Of a DNA stretch of 41,015 nucleotides, positions 17,238 to 25,713 are shown piece after piece. The translations under genes and the position numbers were made by a program. Source of the DNA: Opitutales bacterium (GTDB lineage Bacteria; Verrucomicrobiota; Verrucomicrobiia; Opitutales; T3Sed10-336); the NCBI GenBank assembly GCA_007130045.1, contig SLTG01000058.1:1-41015 (forward strand). Reading direction: 5' to 3'. Position 1 is the first letter of the stretch. Every line of letters begins with the position of its first letter. The notes below the pieces were generated by a model that was not told where the DNA came from, did not search any database, and saw only the letters and a list, made by a program, of their open reading frames with translations.

Positions 17238-19310
17238 GTGAGAAAAAAGTTTTCTTCAATCGCTTTTTTGTCCTTTGGGGCGACCTTGTTTTGGTTTCCG
17301 GCAGCCGCTCTTTCAAGCCCGGAAAGGGCTATGGATGAGGAAAGTGTGTATCAATTGCCGGGGATTACCGTGACCCCTCCCCTGGAGAGCCCTTTTACCG
17401 GACTCTCCAGTCGGTCCCTGGCCATGCCGGTGGACGCACCGGCGGCGGGCGCCGGGTTGAGGGAAACTTTGCAACACATCCCCGGGCTTATCCTGCAGGA
17501 CAGTTTCGGCGGTTTCGACCCCCCTCGTTTAACCGTGCGGGGATCGGGCATCCAAAGCGCTCCCGTAAGCCGGGGGGTTCAACTTTCGCTCAACGGATTC
17601 CCCCTCAATTTTGCCGATGGGTCTTTCAATCTCGCCCTGATCGAAAGCGGTTGGCTGGAATATGCGGCTCTCACTCCCGGTCCGGGGGCGGGGGTTCCCT
17701 CCCTTGGAGGTTCCCTTGCGCTTTGGAGCCAGGGCGGCCTGTTTTCGGAGACAGGTTCCATGGAGGCGGGATACGGCAGCAACCGGAGCTTCTCCTTCTC
17801 CACCCAGGCGGGTTTCCAAAGCGAATCCACGGATTCGGTTTTTGAGGGCGCGATTTCCGGGACCGACGGCTGGCGGAGGCTTTCCGAACAGCGGCGGGAG
17901 AGCATTCTTTTCGCCACCCGGACCCCCATGGGCGAAAGAACGGAAGCCGTTTTTCAGTTTTTCGGGTCCCGGCCCCGCTTTGATGTGCCGGGGCCACTTT
18001 CCAAATCCGAAGCGCTGAACGACCCCAGGAGCAATTTCGCCCGTGTGGAAATGGATCGTCCGCGCAGGGAGACGGAATATGGCCAATTGGGAGGAAGGCT
18101 GACCACCGGCGACGCCGAAGGTCATGTTTCCATGGGAGTGACAGGGGGTTACCACCGCGATGATTTTTTTCAATTGCTGCCCAATGGAATCAGCACCACT
18201 CGGGCCTGGGAAGGGGCGCTTTTTGCCGATATCCAGCGGGAATGGGACGGAAGCGCCCTGCCCCAGAAAACGGAAGCCGGGCTGCTGCTGCAAGGCAGTC
18301 GTGGGGATGTCCGGCGTTATCAAACGGATGGCGGAGAAAAAGGAGCCCTTATCGGCGACAACCCCCTGCGGCCGGTTACCTTGACCCTGGGGCTGGATCA
18401 CAGTCTCTCTCCCACCGGCACCCAAACCTTTGAAGCGGGGGCATCGGTCCTGGCCGCCCGCAGGAAAATCAAGACGGGCGCCATCCAGGATGAGAGCGCC
18501 CTGAATCTCTCCGATGCAAAAGTGGCGCCACGTCTTTCCTGGGAGTGGACGCCCCTCGACGGGTACGCCCTGACCCTGTTGTGGGCGCGTTCCTACGAAC
18601 CCCCCACCTTCGATGATCTTCTCATTACCCAGGCGCCGCCGCCGCCGCCACCCCAGCCGCCCGGCGGCGTGGAAAGCATCGGGTTGCAATGGCAAAGGGC
18701 GGATTCCTATGAAGTCCGTTTGCGTGGAGACACCGGCCCCGTCTCCTGGACGTCCGGAGTTTATTACGCCCGTTGGAAGAGAGAGTTTCTCCGTTTGCAA
18801 GACGACGAGGGAAACATTGGCACGGTGAATGCGGATCGCACCCTGCACATGGGCTGGGAATCCTCCCTCAACTGGATGCTGATGGAGGCCTCCGATTACA
18901 CAGTGCGCCTGTGGGCCAACTATCAACTCAGCGACATCCGTTTTGACGACGATCCCATTTATGGAACGAACCGGCTCGGCGGGATTCCGCCGCACGCCGG
19001 TTCGGTCGGCCTGCGCTCCGACCTTCCGGGAGGGTGGTTTATCTCCCCCGGCCTTTTCTGGCAGGCCGGCAAGACTTATGCGGACCATGCCAACACCTTG
19101 TATTCCGGCAGCTTCGGAGTTTGGTCCCTCGACCTGGGACGGATTCATCCCTCGGGTTGGGAAGCCAGCCTCCGCCTGACCAATTTATTTGACCGGAATT
19201 ATATCGCCAGCACCGCGGGGGTTCTGGAAGAGGCCGCCGGCCCCGGGCAGCCAATATTCCTGCCCGGAGCGGGCCGGCGAATCGAGGCCGGGTTGCGGTA
19301 TCATTGGTAG
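17238..19310 (+). CDS. TonB-dependent outer-membrane receptor
   Basis: A 690-residue outer-membrane gated channel for a scarce ligand. I accept the GTG at 17238: it gives MRKKFSSIAFLSFGATLFWF, a clear signal peptide, with an aagg site about 9 nt upstream. A short GITVTPP segment near residue 40 could serve as the TonB box. The plug domain follows (LRETLQHIPGLILQDSFGG, LTVRGSGIQSAPVSRGVQL), then a long beta-barrel ending LFDRNYIAS...GLRYHW, with an aromatic last residue as expected for BAM recognition. It starts 129 nt after hydA on the same strand. A DMT permease follows 6 nt later, suggesting a shared uptake route. The ligand is unknown; no riboswitch or Fur-like box was recognised in the leader. 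Confidence 0.9.
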   Translation: MRKKFSSIAFLSFGATLFWFPAAALSSPERAMDEESVYQLPGITVTPPLESPFTGLSSRSLAMPVDAPAAGAGLRETLQHIPGLILQDSFGGFDPPRLTVRGSGIQSAPVSRGVQLSLNGFPLNFADGSFNLALIESGWLEYAALTPGPGAGVPSLGGSLALWSQGGLFSETGSMEAGYGSNRSFSFSTQAGFQSESTDSVFEGAISGTDGWRRLSEQRRESILFATRTPMGERTEAVFQFFGSRPRFDVPGPLSKSEALNDPRSNFARVEMDRPRRETEYGQLGGRLTTGDAEGHVSMGVTGGYHRDDFFQLLPNGISTTRAWEGALFADIQREWDGSALPQKTEAGLLLQGSRGDVRRYQTDGGEKGALIGDNPLRPVTLTLGLDHSLSPTGTQTFEAGASVLAARRKIKTGAIQDESALNLSDAKVAPRLSWEWTPLDGYALTLLWARSYEPPTFDDLLITQAPPPPPPQPPGGVESIGLQWQRADSYEVRLRGDTGPVSWTSGVYYARWKREFLRLQDDEGNIGTVNADRTLHMGWESSLNWMLMEASDYTVRLWANYQLSDIRFDDDPIYGTNRLGGIPPHAGSVGLRSDLPGGWFISPGLFWQAGKTYADHANTLYSGSFGVWSLDLGRIHPSGWEASLRLTNLFDRNYIASTAGVLEEAAGPGQPIFLPGAGRRIEAGLRYHW

Positions 19311-19316
19311 GACACG

Positions 19317-20228
19317 ATGCACGCGGCACTCCTCACCGCCTTTCTTTTCGCCCTGACCGGGGTTTGCGCCAACCAATCTTCCCGATTGCTCGGCGCGGCC
19401 CGGGCCAACACCTGGCGACTGGTCGTCGCCCTGGCACTTCTTGCGGGTTGGGCGCACCTTTTTGGAAAAGGGTTGGGGTCGGAAACAACCCTGTGGTTTT
19501 TCCTTGCCGGGGGCATTGGATTCGGGATCGGCGGCTGGTGCATGTTCCAGGCTCTCCGCCGGGTGGGCTCCACTCTCAGTCTGCTGATCGTGGAATGCGG
19601 GGCCGCGGTTTTCGCCGCCGGCATTGGCTGGATCGCACTGGGTGCCGCCTTGCGCTGGGAGCAAATGCTCTTTGCCGGTCTCATCCTCTGCGGAGTCATT
19701 GTCGGCATGACACCCGGTCCCATTCCGAATTTGAAGCGGGCCCACGTCCTGGCCGGCTGCGGCCTTGCCCTCGCCGCCTCCCTCTTCCAGGCAATCAGTT
19801 TCAACATTTCCCGGCATGCCTTCAACCTGCTCCGGGATGCAGGGGAATCGATCGCATTTTCCAGTGCCGCCTACCAACGGTTGATCGGGGGACTGCTGGT
19901 GGCCGGCCTGATTTACGGGCTCACCGCTCTTTGGGCCCGCCGCCATTCGGTATCGGCCCCGGCGAAGCATGTTTCCCCTTTGCCCGCTCCCGTATGGGTG
20001 TTTTTCAACGCTCTGTTTGGTCCCGTCCTTGGGGTGACCTGCATGCTATGGGCCATCAGTTTGGTGGAAAACCCCGGATTAGTGCAATCCGTGGCGGCCA
20101 CCGCCACTCTACTCACCGTTCCTTTCGCCTATGCCCTGGAAAAGGCGCGCCCGGGTTGGAGCTACTATATCGGATGCCTCATCGCGTTGATCGGAACCAC
20201 AGGCCTGATCCTGCTACGACATGGATGA
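19317..20228 (+). CDS. DMT/EamA-family inner-membrane permease
   Basis: A 303-residue polytopic membrane protein with about ten hydrophobic segments arranged as two EamA-like halves. Examples are LTAFLFALTGVCANQSS at the N-terminus, GGIGFGIGGWCMFQALRRVG, and VQSVAATATLLTVPFAYALE near the C-terminus before a final IALIGTTGLILLRHG helix. It starts 6 nt after the TonB receptor stop and is probably cotranscribed, so it may move the same solute or a product across the inner membrane. The substrate cannot be inferred from the sequence. Confidence 0.85.
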   Translation: MHAALLTAFLFALTGVCANQSSRLLGAARANTWRLVVALALLAGWAHLFGKGLGSETTLWFFLAGGIGFGIGGWCMFQALRRVGSTLSLLIVECGAAVFAAGIGWIALGAALRWEQMLFAGLILCGVIVGMTPGPIPNLKRAHVLAGCGLALAASLFQAISFNISRHAFNLLRDAGESIAFSSAAYQRLIGGLLVAGLIYGLTALWARRHSVSAPAKHVSPLPAPVWVFFNALFGPVLGVTCMLWAISLVENPGLVQSVAATATLLTVPFAYALEKARPGWSYYIGCLIALIGTTGLILLRHG

Positions 20229-20394
20229 TTCCAAACTCCAAGAGGGCGGGATGGGGTCAGGCCGAAAGATGGGGTTTCTCACCGCATTGACCGAGGCGAA
20301 GCAGACGGCCTCTGTAATCTTGATGTTCCCGGCCGCGCTCTGATCCGAATTTCCGAAGGGTTTTGTCCTAGCTGAGAATCGGCTCGGAGAGTCT

Positions 20395-20820
20395 TTGGCG
20401 CTTTCTTCACGATTACCGAAGCGGCCTGAGCATCGGCGCGGCATGGGAAAAGACCTGCTGCGTCGCAAGCAAATCGCTCCGAACACCTTCCGGCGTCTGA
20501 TCAAACAGTACGAACTGATCAAGCCCCAGAGCGAAGTGCGTTCCGAAAAACGTCTCGCCTTCGCCACGCGTTACGCCAACGAAATGTGGCAGGCCAACAC
20601 CCTTTACGGCCCACACACGTGCGCGACCACTCAGGCAAGCCCCGCCAGACCCGCCTGATCGCCTTCCTCGACGACGCCTCCCGCCTCCTGTGCCACGGGC
20701 AGTTCATCTTCGAGGAAAACCGCCCCGCGCTCAACGCCGCTCTCAAACTCCCCCTCTACAAACGTGGCGTTCCGCAAACCCTCTACGTCGATAACGGCTC
20801 CACTTACGCTTCGGCCACCA
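20395..20820 (+). pseudogene. DDE integrase-core transposase, frameshifted and truncated
   Basis: Two frames together read RRKQIAPNTFRRLIKQYELI...ATRYANEMWQANTLYGPH and then VRDHSGKPRQTRLIAFLDDA...KRGVPQTLYVDNGSTYAS, the central rve-type catalytic core of an integrase-like transposase. A two-base insertion near 20615 separates the frames. The first catalytic Asp, expected in 'WQADTLYG', is Asn here, while the second (LYVDNG) remains. The protein stops being recognisable after YAS, where SLC13-like sequence begins. No inverted terminal repeats are identifiable. Confidence 0.7.
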
Positions 20821-20951
20821 ATCCAACACCCTTGTCCTCGGCCCCGGCGGCTACCGATTCTCCGACTATTGGAAACTCGGACTCCCCGTGCAGACCCTCG
20901 TTTTCCTCGTCGCCCTCCCCCCAGGCCTCTGGGCCTGGCCGCCGGGAGGGT
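20808..20951 (+). pseudogene. SLC13/DASS anion permease, C-terminal fragment
   Basis: In a third frame directly after the transposase core the sequence reads FGHQSNTLVLGPGGYRFSDY then WKLGLPVQTLVFLVALPPGL. This matches the conserved last loop and final helix of SLC13-type (sulfate/dicarboxylate) permeases, 'GYQTNxxVxGPGGYRFxDYxxxGLP'. Nothing upstream belongs to the family, so it is a remnant joined to the transposase piece. Confidence 0.65.
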
Positions 20952-21029
20952 TAGCGGGGTCGGGAGGGGCGTGGCATCGGCGCTTCCGTGCTCGACTGAG
21001 CTCGTGACCCGACCGAGCTCGCCGAAGTC

Positions 21030-21320
21030 CGATGACCGAAACCAAGACTCACCGCGAAGGACACGCCCTCGACGAGCTCAGGCCAGGGAAAGAGCACGAA
21101 GGGAAAGGCAGCCGAACCAAGAACAAGAGGTTCAACCACAGATTTCACAGATGGGCACAGATGAAATCCGTTCCTGGTTCTTAGATTCTGTCCTATGATT
21201 CCTTGCCCCCTATTACCTGCGAAATCTCCCTTCCCATTCTTTGTGATCCTTGTGCTCTTTGTGGTTAAAGATCGGTTCTCTGCCTTGTATCTGTGTTATC
21301 TGTGAGCAATCTGTGGTCAA
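21030..21320. repeat. Dispersed intergenic repeat cluster
   Basis: The stretch 21039-21172 (ccgcgaaggacacgccctcg, gacgagctcaggcc, aaagagcacgaaggg, caaccacagatttcacagat) recurs in inverse orientation at about 35559-35697 with roughly 85-90% identity by eye. A second motif set (gatccttgtgctctttgtgg, atctgtgttatctgtgagca, atctgtggtc) follows at 21240-21320. No gene is seen in 20956-21316. Confidence 0.7.
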
Positions 21321-22162
21321 ATATCCCCAGCCTTCGGCATTTGTTTCACGTAAATGTCCCGCTGCGGATAGGGAATCCGGATACCGTACTTTTTGAATTT
21401 TTTCCAAATCAGAAAATTGACGTTACTGAAGAGCAGCTTGGGACGGTTGTAAAGCGAATCGGTCCAAACGCGCAGTTCGAAATCAACGGAAGAATCCCCG
21501 AAGCCGATCAGCCTCACCGCCGGCGCCGGCTCACTGAGCACATTCCCGCACTCCGACGCGGCCTCAAGGAGGGCCTTCTGCACCAGTTCGACGTCGCTGT
21601 CGTAATGGACGCCGACCGGGACCTTAAAGCGCACCTTTTTGTCATGGTAGCTGAGGTTCGTCACCTGATTGGAGATGAACTGGGAGTTCGGCACGATGAT
21701 ATCGATGTTGTCGTTGGTACGCACGGTGGTGCTGCGGGCACGGATCTCCACCACCGTGCCAAAGGTCCCGGCCACTTCGATGCGGTCGGTCACTTTAATC
21801 GGGCGTTCGATAAGCAGGATCAAGCCGCTGAAAAAATTGTCCGCCACGTTGCGCAATCCAAACCCCACCCCGAACGAAAGAGCGCCCAGGACCACCACCA
21901 GGGTGTTGATATTGAACCCGGGGGCCATAACAGGCAATATGACCAGCACCCCGATGAGCAGAATCGCGTAGCCGATCAAAGCGCCGACCGCGGCGCTGAC
22001 GCCCTCGGTCAAACCCAGACGCGGAAAAACCCTTCGCTGCAGCAGACCACGCATCCGGGTCACGACCAGAAAGAGCGCCGCCAGCAACAAAAAGCCTACC
22101 AGGAGCGACCGGGGCGTCACCACAATATCTCCGATCTCCACCGCACGATTCCAGAAGTCCAT
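21317..22162 (-). CDS. MscS-family mechanosensitive channel
   Basis: A 281-residue small-conductance mechanosensitive ion channel protecting against hypo-osmotic shock. Three N-terminal transmembrane helices are visible (SLLVGFLLLAALFLVV at about 19-34, a second near 60-80, and the pore-lining TM3). TM3 carries the Ala/Gly pattern LVVVLGALSFGVGFGLRNVADNF. The cytoplasmic beta domain begins RPIKVTDRIEVAGTFGTVVE and contains NDNIDIIVPNSQFISNQVTN, both diagnostic. The length is normal for a minimal MscS. It is transcribed alone on the minus strand, divergent from the DUF899 region. Confidence 0.93.
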   Translation of the reverse strand: MDFWNRAVEIGDIVVTPRSLLVGFLLLAALFLVVTRMRGLLQRRVFPRLGLTEGVSAAVGALIGYAILLIGVLVILPVMAPGFNINTLVVVLGALSFGVGFGLRNVADNFFSGLILLIERPIKVTDRIEVAGTFGTVVEIRARSTTVRTNDNIDIIVPNSQFISNQVTNLSYHDKKVRFKVPVGVHYDSDVELVQKALLEAASECGNVLSEPAPAVRLIGFGDSSVDFELRVWTDSLYNRPKLLFSNVNFLIWKKFKKYGIRIPYPQRDIYVKQMPKAGDI

Positions 22163-22266
22163 GCCGTGGATGAAAGCAGAACCCCCGCCTTAAAGCGAGC
22201 CCAAGCGCCACCTCACCCGAAACCACCCGAACCGCCCAGCCAACGCAGCAATCTGTCAATTACATT

Positions 22267-22540
22267 TTGCCTGGCCAAATAAGATCTACGGCCCGGGACA
22301 TCGCCGAATTGGAACGGATTCTGCAACACTCGCCGCTCGACGCGTATTACCTGACCCATGCCGTTCTGGGAGATCTCGAAATGCAGCGCAACCGCGTCGC
22401 CGCCGCGGCTTCGCACTTCCATGACGCCATCAACCTCACCGAAGTGACCTCGGAAAGGATTTTTCTGGCTCAAAGGCTCCGCGATTGCCGGACCGGGAAT
22501 AAAAAAAAACGCCTGACCGTGTCCTTTCACGCCACCCCTG
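22267..22540 (+). pseudogene. ECF sigma factor (ECF42/DUF6596 type), C-terminal remnant
   Basis: The frame reads ARDIAELERILQHSPLDAYY then LTHAVLGDLEMQRNRVAAAA and ends TSERIFLAQRLRDC. This is the TPR-like C-terminus of DUF6596-containing ECF sigma factors ('LDxLxxxpxLxxYHLxhAxxgdLxxrxGrxxEAxxxFxxAixLtxxxxERxFLxxRL'). The sigma-2 and sigma-4 regions are missing and no start codon other than a TTG is available. Its neighbours (DUF899, VOC, DUF1428, DUF1579) are exactly the usual ECF42 companions, which supports the assignment. After about 22500 the frame becomes unrelated. Confidence 0.65.
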
Positions 22541-22595
22541 TTCGTCGTGTTATTGGAATCCGGAAAAAACACTCGACTCTACCAGGGAACCAGCC

Positions 22596-22808
22596 ATGCC
22601 GATAGCCGCTCCACCGACCGAAGACGAGCTTTACAGCCACCCGATTGTTGACCACACCTATTCCACCTACGCCCGCGGCAACGAAGAGGTCGATGGCGTC
22701 TTTATCTACCTCGATATGACACCGAAGGGGCGCAACGAGAACGAGATCATGGACTGGGTGCGCCGCCGCGACGAATATCCGGACGCGAAGGGAGGGGACG
22801 GGGCATGA
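22596..22808 (+). pseudogene. DUF899 thioredoxin-fold protein with internal deletion
   Basis: This 70-residue ORF joins the N-terminal signature of a DUF899 protein (MPIAAPPTEDELYSHPIV) directly to its C-terminal signature (HTYSTYARGNEEVDGVFIYL then WVRRRDEY). About 170 residues of the core present in the intact paralogue at 23143-23940 are missing, but the frame is kept. It may still be translated, since an agggaa site precedes the ATG, but it lacks the thioredoxin-like core. The stop overlaps the start of the next gene. Confidence 0.65.
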
Positions 22809-23146
22809 GCGCACATTGCCAGTGCGGCCGGATCGCCGGGAAACAGAGGCGAACCGGACGGCTCGGGATGTGCGTGGGACGCGCGGCGGCCGCCGGCGCC
22901 TGGATCGCCCCCGGGGCCGTGCTGGCGCTTCTGCCGAAGTGCCCCGCCTGCCTCGCGGCGTATATCGGGCTCTGGACCGGACTTGGAATTTCCATAAGCG
23001 CGGCGGGTTATTTGCGGACGGTCATCATCGTCGCTTGCTCGGCCGTATTCGTGTTTCTCATCGCCAACACTGTCCTGCGATTTCGCCATCGTCCAAACCG
23101 CGAATCCCGCTGCGGCACGCCAACCTTTACGGAGGAATTACCATGA
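22805..23146 (+). CDS. Small Cys-containing membrane protein
   Basis: A 113-residue hypothetical inner-membrane protein. Visible features are two N-terminal cysteines (HCQCGR), a first hydrophobic segment (AAAAGAWIAPGAVLALL), a PKCPACLAAYIGL motif with two cysteines at its edge, and a second transmembrane segment (TVIIVACSAVFVFLIANTVL). The paired CxxC suggests metal or thiol chemistry at the membrane, as in MerC-like proteins, but I cannot name a family with confidence. It overlaps its neighbours by 4 nt on both sides (ATGA), so it is translationally coupled to the intact DUF899 gene. Confidence 0.7.
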   Translation: MSAHCQCGRIAGKQRRTGRLGMCVGRAAAAGAWIAPGAVLALLPKCPACLAAYIGLWTGLGISISAAGYLRTVIIVACSAVFVFLIANTVLRFRHRPNRESRCGTPTFTEELP

Positions 23147-23940
23147 CCACAACCGCCATTAACTATCCAAAAACCGCCTCGCGCGGGGAATGGCTGGAGG
23201 CGCGCCGGAAACTGCTGGTAAAAGAAATGGCGCTCACCCGGGACCGCGATCAGCTGAACACGGATCGTCGCCGATTGCCTATGGTTGAGATCGACAAGCC
23301 GTACGTTTTCGAGGGGGCGGCAGGGAAAAACACTCTGCTCGACCTGCTTGAAGGACGCCTCCAACTCATCGTCTACCATTTTATGTGGCGCTGGGAAAAC
23401 GCCCAACCGCTGGACGCGGGCTGCCCGAGCTGCTCGACCTGGACCGATGAAATTTCACGCGGCCACCTCAACGCCTTAAGGACGCGCGACACCTCCTTTT
23501 GCCTGGTATCACGTGCACCGCTGGAAAAAATCGCGCCGTTCAAGAAACGCATGGGCTGGTCGGTCCCCTGGTATTCATCCTTCGGCAGCGACTTCAATTA
23601 CGACTTTCAAGTCACCATGGATGAATCCGTCGCGCCAATGGAATACAATTACAAAAGCAAGGCCGATCACGAGCGAGCGGGCACAGGCTACTACTTCGAG
23701 GGCGCACAGCCATTCGACCTTCCCGGCCTAAGCTGCTTCCTGCGTCGCGCCAACAAAATTTATCACACCTATTCGACGTACGGCCGCGGCGGAGAAGCCG
23801 TAGGCGGCAGCCATTACTTCCTCGATCTGACCGCCCTCGGCAGACAGGAGGAATGGGAGGAACCCAAAGGCCGCGCCACCGGCCTCGGCGCTCCAGCCGG
23901 GAGCGAGAAGATTCTCTACCCTGACGAATACGAAAGGTAA
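23143..23940 (+). CDS. DUF899 thioredoxin-like family protein (intact)
   Basis: A 265-residue protein of the DUF899 family, a thioredoxin/AhpC-like fold common beside ECF42 sigma factors. The start is the ATG at 23143, preceded by a strong ggagg at 23131. Recognisable are the N-terminal EWLEARRKLLVKEMALTRDR helix, YVFEG, LIVYHFMW with DAGCPSCSTW (two cysteines where thioredoxins have CxxC), FKKRMGW, FPWYSSFGSDFNYDF-like text and the C-terminal YHTYSTYGRGGEAVGGSHYF. It is likely cytoplasmic and thought to act in redox or stress adaptation, though no reaction is established for the family. It overlaps the membrane-protein gene and is 6 nt from the VOC gene: one operon. Confidence 0.88.
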   Translation: MTTTAINYPKTASRGEWLEARRKLLVKEMALTRDRDQLNTDRRRLPMVEIDKPYVFEGAAGKNTLLDLLEGRLQLIVYHFMWRWENAQPLDAGCPSCSTWTDEISRGHLNALRTRDTSFCLVSRAPLEKIAPFKKRMGWSVPWYSSFGSDFNYDFQVTMDESVAPMEYNYKSKADHERAGTGYYFEGAQPFDLPGLSCFLRRANKIYHTYSTYGRGGEAVGGSHYFLDLTALGRQEEWEEPKGRATGLGAPAGSEKILYPDEYER

Positions 23941-23946
23941 TCCGAC

Positions 23947-24318
23947 ATGCAGCTCTATTTTGAAATTCAAGCTGACAATCCCGAACGCGCCGTCGAGTTT
24001 TACCGGAAACTCTTCGGCTGGAAATTCGAGGAAACGCACGGCCTTCCGGTCAAATATTGGCGCATCGAAACTGACTCCGGACGCGGGGGTCTCTTGGAAC
24101 GACCGGCCCAAACACCCCCAATGGAATGCGGAACCAACGCTTTTACCTGTTCTTTCGAAGTCGATAACTTTGACCCCATGGCTGAAAAAATTGCCGAAAT
24201 GGGAGGCCGGGTCGCATTGCCGAAATTCCCCGTCCCGGGAATCTGCTGGCAGGGTTACTTTCTGGATACGGAAGGCAATACATTTGGAATCTATCAACCC
24301 GACGCCAATGCTGGCTGA
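23947..24318 (+). CDS. VOC-family (glyoxalase-like) protein
   Basis: A 123-residue single-domain vicinal oxygen chelate protein. It begins QLYFEIQADNPERAVEFYRK with LFGWKFEE, the classic first beta-alpha-beta unit, and ends GYFLDTEGNTFGIYQPD, which carries the C-terminal Glu-type metal ligand strand. Such stand-alone VOC proteins are typical ECF42 cluster members; the substrate is unknown. The stop (24316-24318) is followed at once by an alternative ATG for the next gene, so the operon is tight. Confidence 0.85.
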   Translation: MQLYFEIQADNPERAVEFYRKLFGWKFEETHGLPVKYWRIETDSGRGGLLERPAQTPPMECGTNAFTCSFEVDNFDPMAEKIAEMGGRVALPKFPVPGICWQGYFLDTEGNTFGIYQPDANAG

Positions 24319-24348
24319 ATGCCGCACGGCAAACCCAATAATAAGAAA

Positions 24349-24711
24349 ATGAGCAAATACGTAGATGGATTCGTTCTTCCATTGCCGAAGGACAAGATTG
24401 AAGGCTACCGCAAAGTGGCGGAGAAAGCGGGCGAAATCTGGAAAGAGCACGGCGCGCTGGAATATATCGAGTGCGTGGGCGACGACATGGAGATCCAGGA
24501 TATGCTCGCCTTTCCCAAACTGGCGAACGTCGGACCCGACGAGACGGTCGTGTTCGCATGGATTGTCTTTGAGTCGCGCGAGCACCGCGACGCGGTCAAT
24601 GCGAAGGTTATGGCCGACCGGCGGATGAAAGAACTCTGCGGTCCGGACAAAGTCGATTTCGACTGCAAACGCATGGCTTACGGCGGATTTAAAATAATCG
24701 TCGAGGCTTGA
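24349..24711 (+). CDS. DUF1428 family protein
   Basis: A 120-residue protein of the DUF1428 (dimeric alpha-beta barrel) family. MSKYVDGFVLPLPKDKIEGY at the N-terminus, EHGALEYIECVGDDM and the terminal FDCKRMAYGGFKIIVE are the family signatures. The ATG at 24349 matches the family start; an in-frame ATG at 24319, directly after the previous stop, would add ten non-conserved residues. The function is unknown; it co-occurs with ECF42 sigma factors. It is cotranscribed with the VOC and DUF899 genes. Confidence 0.85.
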   Translation: MSKYVDGFVLPLPKDKIEGYRKVAEKAGEIWKEHGALEYIECVGDDMEIQDMLAFPKLANVGPDETVVFAWIVFESREHRDAVNAKVMADRRMKELCGPDKVDFDCKRMAYGGFKIIVEA

Positions 24712-24778
24712 AAAAAAATCCCCGGGAAACGGATTGGGGAACCACGGAATATGCCGAACACACGAAAATGGAGGGAAG

Positions 24779-25330
24779 ATGATTATCATTAAAAACGCAA
24801 CCGTTGCGCTTGCAGGTGTAACCCTGATTGTTGTCGCCGGCTTTGTGGGAGCGCAGGAAATGCCCCAACCGAGCGAAGAACACGAATGGCTTCAGAGGTT
24901 TGTCGGCGAATGGTCGACCGATGTGAAAATCTTCATGGATCCGGACGGTCCGCCCACGGAGGTCCAGGTCGCCGAAACATTTCGTCCCGTGGGGGGATTC
25001 TGGGTCGTGGGCGACATGGAGAGCCGGACCGAGGAAATGCCGTTCTCGGGCGTCTACACAATCGGGTATGATTCCGAAACCGGAAACTATATCGGATTCT
25101 GGATCGAATCGATGACCGGCAATCTGATGAATTACCGAGGTTCGGTGAATGCTGCGGGCGACGTTCTGACCATGAAAGCGGAAGGGGCCTGCCCCATGCG
25201 GCCGGGAGAACTCACGAAATTCCGGGAAGTGACCGAGTTCAAAAGCGACGATTACCGCCGCATCACATCGGCGATTTACGTCGATGGCGAATGGGTGGAG
25301 AACGTGACTATTGAATCCCGGAGAAAATAA
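24779..25330 (+). CDS. Exported DUF1579 family protein
   Basis: A 183-residue protein with an N-terminal signal peptide (VALAGVTLIVVAGFVGA) and a DUF1579 lipocalin-like domain. Motifs are EHEWLQRFVGEWSTDVKIFM, FRPVGGFWVVGDME, TIGYDSETGNYIGFWIES and a Tyr/Arg-rich C-terminus. The ATG at 24779 follows a strong gaggga site at 24771. It is 67 nt after the DUF1428 gene and belongs to the same accessory cluster, but unlike them is directed out of the cytoplasm. Its ligand is unknown. Confidence 0.83.
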   Translation: MIIIKNATVALAGVTLIVVAGFVGAQEMPQPSEEHEWLQRFVGEWSTDVKIFMDPDGPPTEVQVAETFRPVGGFWVVGDMESRTEEMPFSGVYTIGYDSETGNYIGFWIESMTGNLMNYRGSVNAAGDVLTMKAEGACPMRPGELTKFREVTEFKSDDYRRITSAIYVDGEWVENVTIESRRK

Positions 25331-25403
25331 GCCGGCAATCCAGCGGAGTCACAATCCGTCCCAAACATGAAAGAACATTCGCAACACAGAAAAGGATAAA
25401 GCC

Positions 25404-25562
25404 ATGCCGATCGCAAAAGCACCGACAGCCGATGAGCTAAAGAATCACAGTGTCGTTTCTCCGGAGGACTGGCTTGCCGCCCGTCGGGAACTCCTGCGGA
25501 GGGAGAAAAACCTTACGCGACTCAACCAATACGAAGGCGTTGCGGAGAAGGCCCACTCATGA
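25404..25562 (+). pseudogene. DUF899 protein, N-terminal fragment
   Basis: The 52-residue ORF reads MPIAKAPTADELKNHSVVSP then EDWLAARRELLRREKNLTRL, a clear DUF899 N-terminus, then diverges into NQYEGVAEKAHS and stops. Everything after the first helix of the family is missing. Its ATG is preceded by aaaggataa. It is the third DUF899 locus in 3 kb and the stop overlaps the next small ORF (ATGA). Confidence 0.7.
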
Positions 25563-25672
25563 AAATCGCCGTCATTATAGTGCGGGTCCTGATGGGACTG
25601 CTTTTTGTCTTCGCCTTCGCCTGCCGCAAACATTACCGTGAGCTGTCGGCGCCCAAAGCGCGGTTGTCCTGA
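25559..25672 (+). pseudogene. DoxX-like membrane protein, N-terminal fragment
   Basis: A 37-residue ORF starting MKIAVIIVRVLMGLLFVFAF, which is the typical first transmembrane helix of small DoxX-family proteins. It then turns into CRKHYRELSAPKARLS and stops. The remaining three helices are missing. It overlaps the DUF899 fragment by 4 nt, so an original operon structure is preserved although both genes are truncated. Confidence 0.55.
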
Positions 25673-25713
25673 ATTTTCCACACCGATCAACAAAACCACA
25701 AGGAGACACCAAC

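Noticed and set aside
17529-19148. 539-residue minus-strand open frame over the TonB receptor
   Set aside because: Antisense shadow; the plus strand has signal peptide, plug and barrel features.
20240-20280. IS end at 'ggggtcaggc', also near 38836
   Set aside because: The word recurs and resembles motifs near transposases, but it is too short and without a matching partner to define an element boundary.
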